64,000 nucleotides of DNA from CAVXXB01 sp963765585 (GCA_963765585.1 CAVXXB010000012.1:558001-622000), one strand, 5' to 3'. Counted from the stretch's first letter, positions 26,429 to 35,153 are shown. The notes: generated by a model not told the origin, from the letters alone. Numbers and translations: made by a program.

Positions 26429-26711
26429 ACCTGCACCAACCCGGTCTCAGGGACCAAACAGAAACAATATGGGATTGAAACAACGTAAAAAACGCGTTTG
26501 CCGCTGGTGTAAAGATAAACAATCCTGCCGCGATCTGTATATTGATTTTAAAGATACAAAAAAATTAAGCCGGTTTCTGACTGAACAGGGAAAAATGATA
26601 CCAAAAAGAACATCGGGAAATTGTGCTCGTAGCCAAAGACAGCTGGCAATCGCAGTTAAACGGGCCCGCCATCTGGCTTTATTGCCTTACGTGGCTGATA
26701 TTCCACGGTAA
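26421..26711 (+). CDS. rpsR: Small-subunit ribosomal protein S18
   Basis: 96 residues. Core 'KKRVCRWCKDK', 'YIDFKDTKKLSRFLTEQGKMIPKRTSGNCARSQRQLAIAVKRARHLALLPY' is unmistakable. It carries CxxC, a further Cys in KQSCRD and one in NCARSQ, consistent with a zinc-coordinating (C+) form. The basic N-terminal 20 residues are an extension. Starts inside rpsF, so translation is coupled. Confidence 0.97.
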   Translation: MRRPAPTRSQGPNRNNMGLKQRKKRVCRWCKDKQSCRDLYIDFKDTKKLSRFLTEQGKMIPKRTSGNCARSQRQLAIAVKRARHLALLPYVADIPR

Positions 26712-26734
26712 TAAGGAAAGAAAGGTAGAATACG

Positions 26735-27178
26735 ATGAAAGTAATAATACGTCAGGATAATGATAATTTGGGTGAAGCCGGTAAAATTGTAAATGTAAAA
26801 CCCGGCTATGCCCGCAATTTCTTGATTCCTCAGGGTATTGCCATGGCCGCCAGCCCGCAAAATAAGAAGAGATTCGAAAACGAAAAGAAACAGATGAACT
26901 GGCGCAAGGAACAGGAAAAGCGTAAATCAGAAGAATTGGCGAAGACGCTCGAGAATGTGTCCTGTACCATCACAGTACAGGTGGGAGAGGAAGACAAACT
27001 CTTTGGATCGGTCACATCTCAAAATATCGCCGAATCTTTAGAAGCGCAAGGATATGAAATTGATAAGCGCAAAATCCAGTTAGAGGAACCGATCAAATCA
27101 CTGGGTATATATTCTGTGCCGATTAAATTGCATCCGGATGTTGATGCCAAAGTTAAGGTATGGGTAGTAAAAGAATAA
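26735..27178 (+). CDS. rplI: Large-subunit ribosomal protein L9
   Basis: 147 residues, normal length. N-terminal domain 'MKVIIRQDNDNLGEAGKIVNVKPGYARNFLIPQGIA' with the L9 signature, the long connecting helix (about 45-75, rich in K/E) and C-terminal domain 'LFGSVTSQNIAESLEAQG...IKSLGIYSVPIKLHPDV'. Last gene of the operon, followed immediately by a hairpin terminator. Confidence 0.97.
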   Translation: MKVIIRQDNDNLGEAGKIVNVKPGYARNFLIPQGIAMAASPQNKKRFENEKKQMNWRKEQEKRKSEELAKTLENVSCTITVQVGEEDKLFGSVTSQNIAESLEAQGYEIDKRKIQLEEPIKSLGIYSVPIKLHPDVDAKVKVWVVKE

Positions 27179-27196
27179 AGAATGTCTCTTTAAACG

Positions 27197-27225
27197 AAAA
27201 AGCGGTGTAATACCGCTTTTTTTTT
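27197..27225 (+). terminator. Terminator of the rpsF-rpsR-rplI operon
   Basis: Stem AAAGCGGT / ACCGCTTT with a 5-base loop and nine or more T, 18 bases after the rplI stop. Confidence 0.9.
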
Positions 27226-27352
27226 GCCTAAAATATTGCAGCTCTGATATTCTTGCGTTATTATTCCTGAAATAAAACCAATGTGGACAAGAAACCAAGC
27301 GTTGTTGTCCACAAAGCATATCATTTGTAAATATAAAGATATAACCTGCCTT

Positions 27353-29785
27353 ATGAATCTGGTTGATGTCGTTTTCAATATAAACAGCGATGAACATTTT
27401 ACTTATCTAATTCCCGAAGAAATAACTGTTTCTCCGCAACCAGGTCAGCGTGTGCTGGCACCATTCGGCAACCGCATTTTAACCGGAATCATTACCAGTA
27501 TAAAATCTGAAAGCAGTTTAAAATCCTTAAAAGAAATAATCGACATTCTTGATGACCTGCCCCTAATCAACCAGGAAATGATGGAACTGACCACCTGGAT
27601 GTCTGAATATTATATGTCGCCACCGGGACAAACCGTACAAGCCGCTTTGCCGAGAGGGATTGAACAGCAAAGTGAGATGTTTGTCACTCCGATAAATAAT
27701 GCCGGTTCGGATTTGGTCAATCTTACGGAAAAACAAAAGTTTCTATGGGATATTATAAACAGAGATCCGGGTAAAACCACAAAGTTTTACCGGGAAAAAT
27801 TTGGCGTGGGTGCCGTCCATTACTTTATCCGGATCCTTGAAGAAAAGGGCCTGATAAGAACACATACGCAATTGTCCGGCGTAAAAGTAAAAGCGCTTAC
27901 ACGCCAGGTGGTTATAATACCCGAAGAAATATCCCGGCAGGTAAGCGGGATCCGAAACAAGGAACAGGTGCTCGATCTGCTGAATCAAAAGAGGGGACAA
28001 AAATTTCTGCTGACTGATTTTTGTGATATTTCAGGATTCTCGCGTGTCAAAATTAAAAATCTCGCTAAAACCGGCCTTATTGAACTCACTGAAGAAGAAA
28101 AGTTCCGCCGCACCAAATTTGCGCACCATGAAGAGCAGAAAGATATCACCCTTAATACAAATCAAAAATTAGTATTAGAAAAAATTAGAGAATCTGTAAA
28201 TTCCGGGGAATTTAAGGTAAATCTGATCCATGGGGTTACCGCAAGCGGTAAAACGCAGATTTATCTTGAATCTATTAAAAGTGCGCTTGATCTGAATCGC
28301 ACGGCCATTGTCCTGATACCGGAAATCAGTTTAACTCCCCAGACTGTGCAACGATTTGAAAATTTTTTTCCTGGTAAAGTGGCCGTCTTCCATAGTAAAA
28401 TGTCACGCGGTGAAAGATTTGATACCTGGCGCAAAATAAACGAGGGGCATTATCCTATTGTGGTAGGACCCCGGTCGGCCCTATTTATGCCGCTAAAAAA
28501 CCTGGGCATGATCGTGGTCGATGAAGAGCATGATAATTCTTTTAAGCAAACCAGCAGTAAGCCAAGATATCACGCGCGTGACGTGGCAATATATCGCGCC
28601 CGGCAAAATAATGCCGTAGTAGTGCTGGGCTCGGCAACACCCGGAATGGAATCTTACTATAATGCACGCATGGGTAAATATGCATTACTGGAACTTCCTG
28701 ATCGAATTAAAAATATTCCTATGCCTGCTGTGAACATTGTGGATATGCGATATGGGGGTGGTAAGAAAAAAGAATCACAGATTTTCTCTTCCGAATTAGT
28801 CGATAAAATGACTCAAAGATTGCAAAAAGAAGAGCAGGTGATATTGCTTCAGAACCGCAGGGGATATTCTTCATTCGTTCAGTGTGTCGCTTGCGGATAT
28901 ATACCACAATGTCCCCATTGTGCCATTGCACTTACCTATCATTCTTATAATAACGCACTACAGTGTCACTATTGTGGTTATACAAACCAGGCCGGTAAGA
29001 CATGTGCAAAGTGTGATAATACACAACTAAAGTATCAGGGGAGCGGTACACAGAAAATTGAAAAGGAAATAAATAAAATTATACCCCGGGCCAGGGTACT
29101 GAGGATGGATCAGGATACAACCACAGGTAAAAATGCCCACGATACCTATTTGCAGGCGTTTAGAGAGAGGAAATTCGACATTCTTCTGGGAACTCAAATG
29201 ATTTCAAAGGGATTGGATATTCCCAATGTTACTTTGGTGGGAGTGATTTCTGCAGAAATCGGGCTGTCACTGCCTGATTTTAGAGCCGCGGAAAGAGTCT
29301 TTCAGTTAATGACCCAGGTTGCAGGCCGTGCGGGCAGGGACCAGCGTCCTGGAGAAGTTATTATTCAAAGTTATCTTGAAAATCACTATGCTATTCAATA
29401 TGCACGTAATCATGATTTTATCGGTTTCTACAATCAGGAATTGGAGCATCGTTCTCAATTAGATTATCCGCCACTAAGCCGCCTTATAAATATAAAAATA
29501 ATTGGCGAGAACTTGATTACAACCATTAAGACCGCTCGCGAAATATCCGCAAAACTCCGGCGTGTGTCTGAAAACTATTATAAAGTAATCGGACCTGCCC
29601 CCTGTCCATTAACTATTATAAAAAATAAATTCCGCTGGCAAATAATGATTAAACTGAATATTAAAACAGATCCGGGCGGTAGAAGAACAAAAATGATACT
29701 AAAAAAACATCTGAAATATTATTTAAGAATTAATAAAGCAGATACGACAGTTATTATTGATGTCGATCCGGTGGAAATGTTATAA
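27353..29785 (+). CDS. priA: Primosomal replication-restart helicase PriA
   Basis: 810 residues from the ATG at 27353 ('MNLVDVVFNINSDEHFTYLIP'). An in-frame ATG at 27281 would add 24 residues without family similarity, so I reject it. PriA rebuilds replisomes at stalled forks. Visible are the 3'-DNA-binding domain ('PQPGQRVLAPFGNR', 'YYMSPPGQTVQAALPRG'), Walker A 'GVTASGKTQIY', 'VGPRSALFMPL', DEEH box 'VVDEEHDNSFKQ', motif III 'LGSATPG', eight zinc cysteines (CVACG..CPHC, CHYCG..CAKC) and helicase motifs V/VI 'GTQMISKGLDIPNVTLVGV', 'QVAGRAGRDQRPGEVIIQ'. Followed after 45 bases by the signalling operon. Confidence 0.96.
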   Translation: MNLVDVVFNINSDEHFTYLIPEEITVSPQPGQRVLAPFGNRILTGIITSIKSESSLKSLKEIIDILDDLPLINQEMMELTTWMSEYYMSPPGQTVQAALPRGIEQQSEMFVTPINNAGSDLVNLTEKQKFLWDIINRDPGKTTKFYREKFGVGAVHYFIRILEEKGLIRTHTQLSGVKVKALTRQVVIIPEEISRQVSGIRNKEQVLDLLNQKRGQKFLLTDFCDISGFSRVKIKNLAKTGLIELTEEEKFRRTKFAHHEEQKDITLNTNQKLVLEKIRESVNSGEFKVNLIHGVTASGKTQIYLESIKSALDLNRTAIVLIPEISLTPQTVQRFENFFPGKVAVFHSKMSRGERFDTWRKINEGHYPIVVGPRSALFMPLKNLGMIVVDEEHDNSFKQTSSKPRYHARDVAIYRARQNNAVVVLGSATPGMESYYNARMGKYALLELPDRIKNIPMPAVNIVDMRYGGGKKKESQIFSSELVDKMTQRLQKEEQVILLQNRRGYSSFVQCVACGYIPQCPHCAIALTYHSYNNALQCHYCGYTNQAGKTCAKCDNTQLKYQGSGTQKIEKEINKIIPRARVLRMDQDTTTGKNAHDTYLQAFRERKFDILLGTQMISKGLDIPNVTLVGVISAEIGLSLPDFRAAERVFQLMTQVAGRAGRDQRPGEVIIQSYLENHYAIQYARNHDFIGFYNQELEHRSQLDYPPLSRLINIKIIGENLITTIKTAREISAKLRRVSENYYKVIGPAPCPLTIIKNKFRWQIMIKLNIKTDPGGRRTKMILKKHLKYYLRINKADTTVIIDVDPVEML

Positions 29786-29830
29786 TTTAACCAGAAATGA
29801 CAAAATCTCACGCATATCCTGCAGGGAATC

Positions 29831-31036
29831 ATGAGCAAAAAGTTTGAGACAAAGAAAGAAACACTCTCGATAATCAATAAAGCATATGGATTGAATACGC
29901 ACCCCGAGGATGTGAAGGGGGAATTCCGTGTGATTCAGGATAAATATACCCAGTTGCTGGATAGAACAAAATCACTCGAACAGGTATATCAGTTTCATAA
30001 GGGAATAATTCAGAATATTTCCAGTGGAATTCTTACTATCGATTTTTCTGAAAAAATAACCTTTATCAATAATGCTGCATTACGTGTCTTGGGCTATGAG
30101 TATAAAGAGATTCAAAATCGCTCGATAAGGGAAATATTTGCAGAGCCGGATCAGGCAGATGAAATTTTGCATGAATTGCTTGAAAATAAAATAATGTTTG
30201 AGAGCAAAGAAGTAAATTTGCTTACAAGAGCGGGAAAGGTTATCCCCATCGGTTTCTCCACCGCCATTCTAAATGCACCGGATGATATTTACAAGGGTAT
30301 TATTATCAGTTTTCGTGATCTCTCGGCCATAATTGAATTCCGAAATCAAATGGAAAGAATTGACCGTCTGACGACTCTGGGCGAGGTGTCAGCGGGTATC
30401 GCACATGAGATCAGAAATCCATTGGCCGGAATAAAAACCTCTGCGCAGGTCCTTGAAGAAAGCTTCAGTCCCAATGATCCCAGATCACAACTGATAAACC
30501 GGATTGTCAAAGAAATTGACCGTTCAAATGAACTACTAAAAAAGTTTTTTAAATTTGCCAAACCGGGCAAGCCCAAACAGGAATTTATCGCTTTGCATCC
30601 GATCATTGATGGTGTCTATATTTTGTTGACTTCTAAAATGGTAAAGAAGAAAATTGAGTTTACGCGTGAATTTTCCGAAAATTTGCCTGATATCTATATT
30701 GATGAAAGCCAGTTGGAGCAAGTGATAATGAATCTGTTGTTAAATGCTATGGATGCGGTGAAAGCCAATGGAGAGATTATCATAAAAACCGGGTTGTCAG
30801 AAAAGGATGATCGAGGCAAACAAAATGTATTATTGGAAATACATGATACCGGTTGTGGTATTGAAGAAGAAAATCTCGAAAAAATATTTAATCCTTTTTA
30901 TACCACCAAACCGGATGGGGTTGGTCTCGGGCTTTCAATATCATCCCGTCTGATTGAAGAAAATGGCGGTATGATAAAGGCAGAGAGTAAGCCGGGTAAA
31001 GGCACAAAATTTGTTCTGCATCTTCCAACCGTATAA
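29831..31036 (+). CDS. Soluble PAS-domain histidine kinase (NtrB-like)
   Basis: 401 residues, no membrane segment. An N-terminal coil (1-55) leads to a PAS domain (about 56-165, 'ISSGILTIDFSEKITFINNAALRVLGYEYKEI'). HisKA follows with H-box 'AHEIRNPLAGIKTSAQVLEE', then HATPase_c with N-box 'NLLLNAMDAV', G1 'DTGCGIEEENLEKIFNPFYTTK' and G2 'GVGLGLSISSRLIEENGG'. It should autophosphorylate on the H-box His in response to a cytoplasmic or partner-delivered signal. First gene of a signalling operon; the cognate partner is very probably the receiver encoded next. The receiver has no output domain, so the relay probably ends in protein-protein control of the downstream GTPase module (inference). Confidence 0.92.
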   Translation: MSKKFETKKETLSIINKAYGLNTHPEDVKGEFRVIQDKYTQLLDRTKSLEQVYQFHKGIIQNISSGILTIDFSEKITFINNAALRVLGYEYKEIQNRSIREIFAEPDQADEILHELLENKIMFESKEVNLLTRAGKVIPIGFSTAILNAPDDIYKGIIISFRDLSAIIEFRNQMERIDRLTTLGEVSAGIAHEIRNPLAGIKTSAQVLEESFSPNDPRSQLINRIVKEIDRSNELLKKFFKFAKPGKPKQEFIALHPIIDGVYILLTSKMVKKKIEFTREFSENLPDIYIDESQLEQVIMNLLLNAMDAVKANGEIIIKTGLSEKDDRGKQNVLLEIHDTGCGIEEENLEKIFNPFYTTKPDGVGLGLSISSRLIEENGGMIKAESKPGKGTKFVLHLPTV

Positions 31037-31165
31037 TTTTGCTGAATGTGCATTTAAATCTCCAATTCAAAAATCCTTCTTGAAGGATCGACAGAAAAAT
31101 ATTATAATAGTTAAAATATTCGCCGAGTATAAAATATATTTTCGAATCAATTAAAGAAGGACGAA

Positions 31166-31546
31166 TTGTATTTTATGGAATCTTCTAAAAAATTAATGAT
31201 CGTCGATGATGAAGAGACGCTAACCTACAGCTTGTATCAGAGTTTTATCCTGGCTAAGCAAAATTATGAGGTAGTCACGGCATCATCGGGCGAAGAAGCC
31301 AGTGAAAAACTTGAGCAAACAGATTTCGATCTGGTAATCACGGATATTAGTATGCCCGGCATGAGTGGTCTGGAACTTCTGGCCTGGATACAGGAAAAAC
31401 ACCCCGCTACTGCCGTTTTGGTTATGACCGCATACGGATCCGAAGATAAAAAGGAAGAAGCCCTGAGCCTGGGTGCAAGAAATTACATTGAAAAACCGTT
31501 TGAAATTAAAGAGATTAAACAATTAGTTATGGATATATTGAACTGA
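31166..31546 (+). CDS. Stand-alone response-regulator receiver
   Basis: 123-126 residues, receiver domain only (CheY-like size). The acidic pocket 'IVDDEET', phospho-acceptor Asp in 'LVITDISMPGMSG', 'VMTAYGS' Thr and 'IEKPF' Lys are all present. The TTG at 31166 is best spaced from AGAAGG; an ATG nine bases later gives a more usual N-terminus, so the start is ambiguous. Without an output domain it probably acts by binding a partner, as in chemotaxis or polarity circuits. It is followed with a 1-base gap by the DUF4388 gene. Confidence 0.92.
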   Translation: MYFMESSKKLMIVDDEETLTYSLYQSFILAKQNYEVVTASSGEEASEKLEQTDFDLVITDISMPGMSGLELLAWIQEKHPATAVLVMTAYGSEDKKEEALSLGARNYIEKPFEIKEIKQLVMDILN

Positions 31547-31547
31547 T

Positions 31548-32189
31548 ATGGCACTGGTTGGTAATTTAAAAGATCTAAAACTGGCAAATCTGATCCAGTT
31601 AAATTGCATGGAGAGAAATACTGCCAAACTGACAATAGATTATGCCGGAAAGTATGGTACAATTTATTTTCACGGTGGTCAGGTTGCACATGCTGAATTT
31701 GATCCCGATTTAGGCGAAAAAGCAATTTACCGGTTGTTATCTCTGGAAGAAGGCAAATTTAAGGTGGAAAATGGAGTCCGGCCACCAGCGATCACAATTA
31801 ATACCAGTTGGAGTAACCTGCTGCTGGAGGGGCTACATCAAAAGGATCACCGTCAGTCTTCAGAGGATGCAATAAATCGTGAAAAAATAGAAATGTTAAT
31901 GAATGTCAAAGGAGTGCATCGTGCGGCGGTACTCTCACTGGAGGGAGAGGTTCTCACTGGTGAACACGAAGCAGCTGAGGAATTTGCGCTGAGTGCATTT
32001 TCTGCATTGCAGATTGGATATATGAGTGAGGCTGCCGGACTGGAATATCCAGAATATATCAGCTTGATAGCGGATCAGAACAGAATTATACTTCATAAAA
32101 CGGGAGAAGAGATTATCTTTATTGAAATCGCAGCCCGCTTTCAGATTGACACAATTTTACCGTTTATAAAAAAAGTATTGATCGGGTGA
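31548..32189 (+). CDS. DUF4388-type N-terminus fused to roadblock-like domain
   Basis: 213 residues. The N-terminal ~95 residues ('GNLKDLKLANLIQLNCMERNTAKLTI', 'GTIYFHGGQVAHAEFD', 'GEKAIYRLLSLEEGKFKVE') match the DUF4388/PatA N-terminal pattern found in many bacterial signalling proteins. The C-terminal ~105 residues ('MLMNVKGVHRAAVLSLEGEVL ... SLIADQNRIILHKTGEEIIFIEI') look like a roadblock/LC7 fold, the type that binds MglA-like GTPases. A bridge between the two-component pair and the GTPase is plausible. Starts one base after the receiver; next gene begins 5 bases after its stop. Confidence 0.8.
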   Translation: MALVGNLKDLKLANLIQLNCMERNTAKLTIDYAGKYGTIYFHGGQVAHAEFDPDLGEKAIYRLLSLEEGKFKVENGVRPPAITINTSWSNLLLEGLHQKDHRQSSEDAINREKIEMLMNVKGVHRAAVLSLEGEVLTGEHEAAEEFALSAFSALQIGYMSEAAGLEYPEYISLIADQNRIILHKTGEEIIFIEIAARFQIDTILPFIKKVLIG

Positions 32190-32194
32190 GTTAA

Positions 32195-32641
32195 ATGAGT
32201 ACAGAAATTGGAAAATGGCTGAAAGAAGTGGCAGAAATTGAAGGAGTTGATGGCGTATTTATCGTCTCCAACCGGGGTCAGATGATAGCACATACCGGCT
32301 TGAAAATAGAAAGTAATAAAATCGAAAGTATTGCCAACCGGGTTTTACGGATTGAAGGGGCTTTTCAAAAACAATCCCGGTCCATTAAAGAAATTGAATT
32401 AGTTGGCCCGGATTACCGTATTATTGGTATGATGAAAGAAAATTTCACAATTTTAACCTATTGCCGGTCGGAAAAAGTGTTACCATTGATTCGTATGACT
32501 CTCAATGTGGTTTTGGCACATTTGTTAGAAGATAAAAAATTTATGAAGTTTATCAGCAAACATCCTGTTAAAAAAACACTATTACTGGAAAAGTCACAAC
32601 TGGATGATTCGGAAACAAAGTTAATTTCGAAATTGCAATAA
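32195..32641 (+). CDS. Roadblock/LC7-domain protein (MglB-like), first copy
   Basis: 148 residues, mainly one roadblock domain: 'VAEIEGVDGVFIVSNRGQMIAHTGL' (beta hairpin), helix 'NKIESIANRVLRIEGAF', 'IKEIELVGPDYRIIGMMKENFTILTYCR', then a long C-terminal helix and a charged tail. Roadblock proteins serve as GTPase-activating or scaffolding partners of MglA-type GTPases. It has diverged from the second copy at 33965. Inference: a dimer that contributes to a GTPase-control complex. Confidence 0.78.
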   Translation: MSTEIGKWLKEVAEIEGVDGVFIVSNRGQMIAHTGLKIESNKIESIANRVLRIEGAFQKQSRSIKEIELVGPDYRIIGMMKENFTILTYCRSEKVLPLIRMTLNVVLAHLLEDKKFMKFISKHPVKKTLLLEKSQLDDSETKLISKLQ

Positions 32642-32698
32642 ACTTCAATTAAATGTATATTTAAAATCAGCTCGTAAAATGCTGCAGATTAATGAATT

Positions 32699-33196
32699 AT
32701 GTCAGATTTAAAGAAGGATTTACCCGAGACAATTTCTCTCGACAAAAATATAATATTTAAACTGAATCCGGATAAATCAACATCCGAAGTAAAGCTCAAA
32801 TCAGCCGAATGGCAAATTATTCTTCAAATTGATGGAAAGAAAAATTTACTTCAAATTATAAATGAAGTTGAATATGATGAGCGGGAGGTATTAACTCATA
32901 TTAAAAATCTGGCTGAAGAGAAATTAATAATTCAAGAAACGTCGCCTGAGCCCGTTCAAGATGTTTATGTCGATCAGGGAATCTTTATTAAAATCAAAAC
33001 GGCACTTGTTGATTATATCGGTCCTGTGGCACCATATGTAATTAATGATGTTTTGGCGGAATTAAATGAGGACCAGGATAAGTTTCTTAAAGAAAATGTG
33101 CCTTTGCTCATTGAGTCTTTAAGCCAGGAAATTTTGGATGATACAAAGAGAGTTAAGTTTCAACGCGAAATGCTAGAGGTAATAAAAGGTTTATGA
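32699..33196 (+). CDS. Winged-helix-like protein of the GTPase operon, function unknown
   Basis: 165 residues, cytoplasmic. Residues ~38-85 ('SAEWQIILQIDGKKNLLQIINEVEYDEREVLTHIKNLAEEKLIIQE') have the helix-turn-helix/wing pattern seen in PatA- and DUF4388-linked wHTH domains, where the wing is often a protein-interaction surface rather than a DNA binder. The C-terminal part ('IFIKIKTALVDYIGPVAPYVINDVL ... LPLLIESLSQEILDD') resembles a helical domain with 'YIGPVAP' that recurs at the end of bacterial signalling proteins (DUF8082-like, from memory). Its ATGA overlap with the next gene shows translational coupling to the membrane sensor. Confidence 0.65.
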   Translation: MSDLKKDLPETISLDKNIIFKLNPDKSTSEVKLKSAEWQIILQIDGKKNLLQIINEVEYDEREVLTHIKNLAEEKLIIQETSPEPVQDVYVDQGIFIKIKTALVDYIGPVAPYVINDVLAELNEDQDKFLKENVPLLIESLSQEILDDTKRVKFQREMLEVIKGL

Positions 33197-33942
33197 TATT
33201 TTTAAGTCTACGCTGGAAAATTAGTGGAATCCTGGTATTTAGCAATATATTTCTGGGGGTCCTGATCATCTTGATCGTCAATAATACCGTCTCTGATTCA
33301 CTCACACGCGAGGTCATTGAGCGTGGAGAAACAATTGCAGATGGACTTTCCAGGTATTCGGCAGAACTAATTCTCGAAGAAGATGTGGTTGGTATGAAAG
33401 AAATTATTACCAGCTCACTTTCTTTCGAAAGTGTACAATATATATTGATCCAGGATGCTGATGGGAACATTTTAACCGATACTTTTAACGGAAATGTACC
33501 TTCTGTACTAAAGAACCGGTCACTTTCAGCCGATATTGATACTAATGAACCGGTTCTGGTTACGCTGGCAGATCAGGATATAGAGTGTTATGATATCGCA
33601 GTGCCGGTTGAAGAAGGCAGCCTGGGATATGTTCGTGTCGGGATGATACGAAATTATATCGTTGATAAAGTCAGGGAAACACAGAATTATATTATATTAA
33701 CAATCGCAATTATCACGCTTTTAGGTATAATTGTTGTTTATTTTCTGGCTAATAAAATAATTAAGCCGATTATCAATCTTGCCAAACGCGCGAATGATAT
33801 AAGTCGTGGCGATTTGGAAGGAACTGTTGCGATAAAGACCAATGATGAAATAAATTATATGGCAGAAGCAGTTGAAAGATTAAGAGAAAGCTTAAATATT
33901 GCACTTGCCCGATTAGATAAAAATAAAAAGACGCGATTATAA
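33193..33942 (+). CDS. Membrane sensor: periplasmic CACHE-like domain + HAMP, no output domain
   Basis: 249 residues. First membrane helix 'ISGILVFSNIFLGVLIILIV' (about 10-29), a periplasmic region of ~130 residues with a single-CACHE-like pattern ('VQYILIQDADGNILTDTF', 'CYDIAVPVEEGSLGYVRVGM'), second helix 'YIILTIAIITLLGIIVVYFLA' (about 165-186), then a HAMP domain ('IIKPIINLAKRANDISRGDLEG ... NDEINYMAEAVERLRESL'), and a short basic end. It stops right after the HAMP: no kinase, cyclase or MCP output. It would have to signal by docking a soluble partner, most likely one of the wHTH/roadblock/kinase proteins of this operon. Confidence 0.85.
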   Translation: MIFLSLRWKISGILVFSNIFLGVLIILIVNNTVSDSLTREVIERGETIADGLSRYSAELILEEDVVGMKEIITSSLSFESVQYILIQDADGNILTDTFNGNVPSVLKNRSLSADIDTNEPVLVTLADQDIECYDIAVPVEEGSLGYVRVGMIRNYIVDKVRETQNYIILTIAIITLLGIIVVYFLANKIIKPIINLAKRANDISRGDLEGTVAIKTNDEINYMAEAVERLRESLNIALARLDKNKKTRL

Positions 33943-33964
33943 TTAATAATATAGGGAATATATC

Positions 33965-34477
33965 ATGGTACAAACAAAGAAACTTAAGGACGGCAGCCGC
34001 CAAATCATTCTTAATGGCAAGCAGTATGAGGGGGTTACCAAAACTTTGTCTGAACTGGCAACCAAAACCAAAGCATCCGCAATTCTCTTTGCCGATATGA
34101 GTGGACAATTAATCAGCCAAAGAGGAAATACCGAGGATATGAATACGACCGTTTTGTCAGCATTGGCTGCCAGTGACTTTGCGGCCACTGCCGAAATGGC
34201 AAAGTTGGTTGGCGAGGATGCTAAGTTTAAACTCTTGTTCCATGAAGGAGAGAAACGTAATGTGTATCTCTCAAATGTGGGGGATTACTTCTTTCTGGTC
34301 GTCGTATTTGATGTAAATGTGACGCTGGGACTCATCCGGATCTATACCAAAAAAGCCATCCAGGGCTTGATGCAGATACTGGAAGAAGAGAGCGATGAAG
34401 TAACAGATTCAAAAGATATGATTGATTCTGATTTTAGCTCTCTGTTGGGCGATGCTCTGGATGAAACTTTTAAATAA
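33965..34477 (+). CDS. Roadblock/LC7-domain protein (MglB-like), second copy
   Basis: 170 residues. 'LSELATKTKASAILFADMSGQLISQRGNTEDMNTTVLSALAASDFAATAEMAKLVGE' followed by 'FKLLFHEGEKRNVYLSNVGDYFFLVVVFDVNVTLGLIRIYTKKAI' is a canonical roadblock fold, and closer to MglB than the copy at 32195. The acidic C-terminal 35 residues ('EEESDEV ... DFSSLLGDALDETF') form an extension that may contact the GTPase. It immediately precedes the MglA-like gene, the usual MglB-MglA order, so it is the likeliest GTPase partner. Confidence 0.88.
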   Translation: MVQTKKLKDGSRQIILNGKQYEGVTKTLSELATKTKASAILFADMSGQLISQRGNTEDMNTTVLSALAASDFAATAEMAKLVGEDAKFKLLFHEGEKRNVYLSNVGDYFFLVVVFDVNVTLGLIRIYTKKAIQGLMQILEEESDEVTDSKDMIDSDFSSLLGDALDETFK

Positions 34478-34521
34478 TAAAATAACTGGCAGCTGAAATC
34501 GAAATATTGTGAGAGGTACTA

Positions 34522-35106
34522 ATGTTTATTAACTGGGCACTGCAAGAAATCAATCTGAAAATTGTGTATTATGGTCCTGGAATGAGCGGTAAAACAACAA
34601 ATCTTGAATACATCCATTCCAAACTGGACCCATCTTTAACCGGTGAACTGGTTTCACTGAAAACCAAAGAAGACAGAACTATCTTCTTCGACTTCATGCA
34701 AATCGAAGTTGGAAAAATTAAAGGCAAAAAACCAAAGTTTAATCTTTATACGGTTCCCGGACAGGTGTATTATGCCTCCAGCCGGAAGGTAATCCTGAAT
34801 GGTGTGGATGGAATTGTGTTTGTCGCCGATTCACAGCCACATCGGATGGAAGCAAACATTGAAACCCTTCTCGATCTGGAAAACAATCTTAAACAGGATG
34901 GTCATACCCTGGAAACCTTTCCCTGGGTTATCCAATATAACAAACGTGACCTGCCTGGAGTGGATTCTGTCGAAATGTTGCAGAAAAAACTAAACTTTTT
35001 TGGCGTTCCGCATTTTGAAGGTGTTGCGGTTCGTGGAGATGGCGTTTTTAATATTCTTAAGGCCATCATTAATCGCGTTGTTCAAAACGTTCAAAACCAA
35101 TTGTAA
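34522..35106 (+). CDS. mglA: MglA-type small Ras-like GTPase
   Basis: 194 residues, standard MglA length. P-loop 'YYGPGMSGKTT' (about 16-26), switch I region 'SLKTKEDRTIFFDF', switch II 'YTVPGQVYY', where bacterial MglA has Thr in place of the eukaryotic Asp of DxxG, and base-recognition 'QYNKRDLP' (NKxD). MglA cycles between GTP and GDP to set cell polarity, controlling motility or protein localisation. The gene closes the operon started by the histidine kinase and is followed by a terminator. Given SprA/T9SS in the same region, control of gliding or surface-protein placement is possible but not shown. Confidence 0.95.
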   Translation: MFINWALQEINLKIVYYGPGMSGKTTNLEYIHSKLDPSLTGELVSLKTKEDRTIFFDFMQIEVGKIKGKKPKFNLYTVPGQVYYASSRKVILNGVDGIVFVADSQPHRMEANIETLLDLENNLKQDGHTLETFPWVIQYNKRDLPGVDSVEMLQKKLNFFGVPHFEGVAVRGDGVFNILKAIINRVVQNVQNQL

Positions 35107-35114
35107 TCATTTAT

Positions 35115-35153
35115 AAGGCCCCGTTAGAAAATATTAACGTGGCCTTTTTTTTT
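35115..35153 (+). terminator. Terminator of the kinase-roadblock-MglA operon
   Basis: Stem AAGGCC-CGTTA / TAACG-GGCCTT with small mismatches and a run of nine T, just after the mglA stop. From here to 35378 I see no further feature. Confidence 0.88.

Noticed and set aside
27281..27352. Upstream start for priA
   Set aside because: The extra 24 residues do not resemble the PriA N-terminus, which begins at 'MNLVDVVF'.
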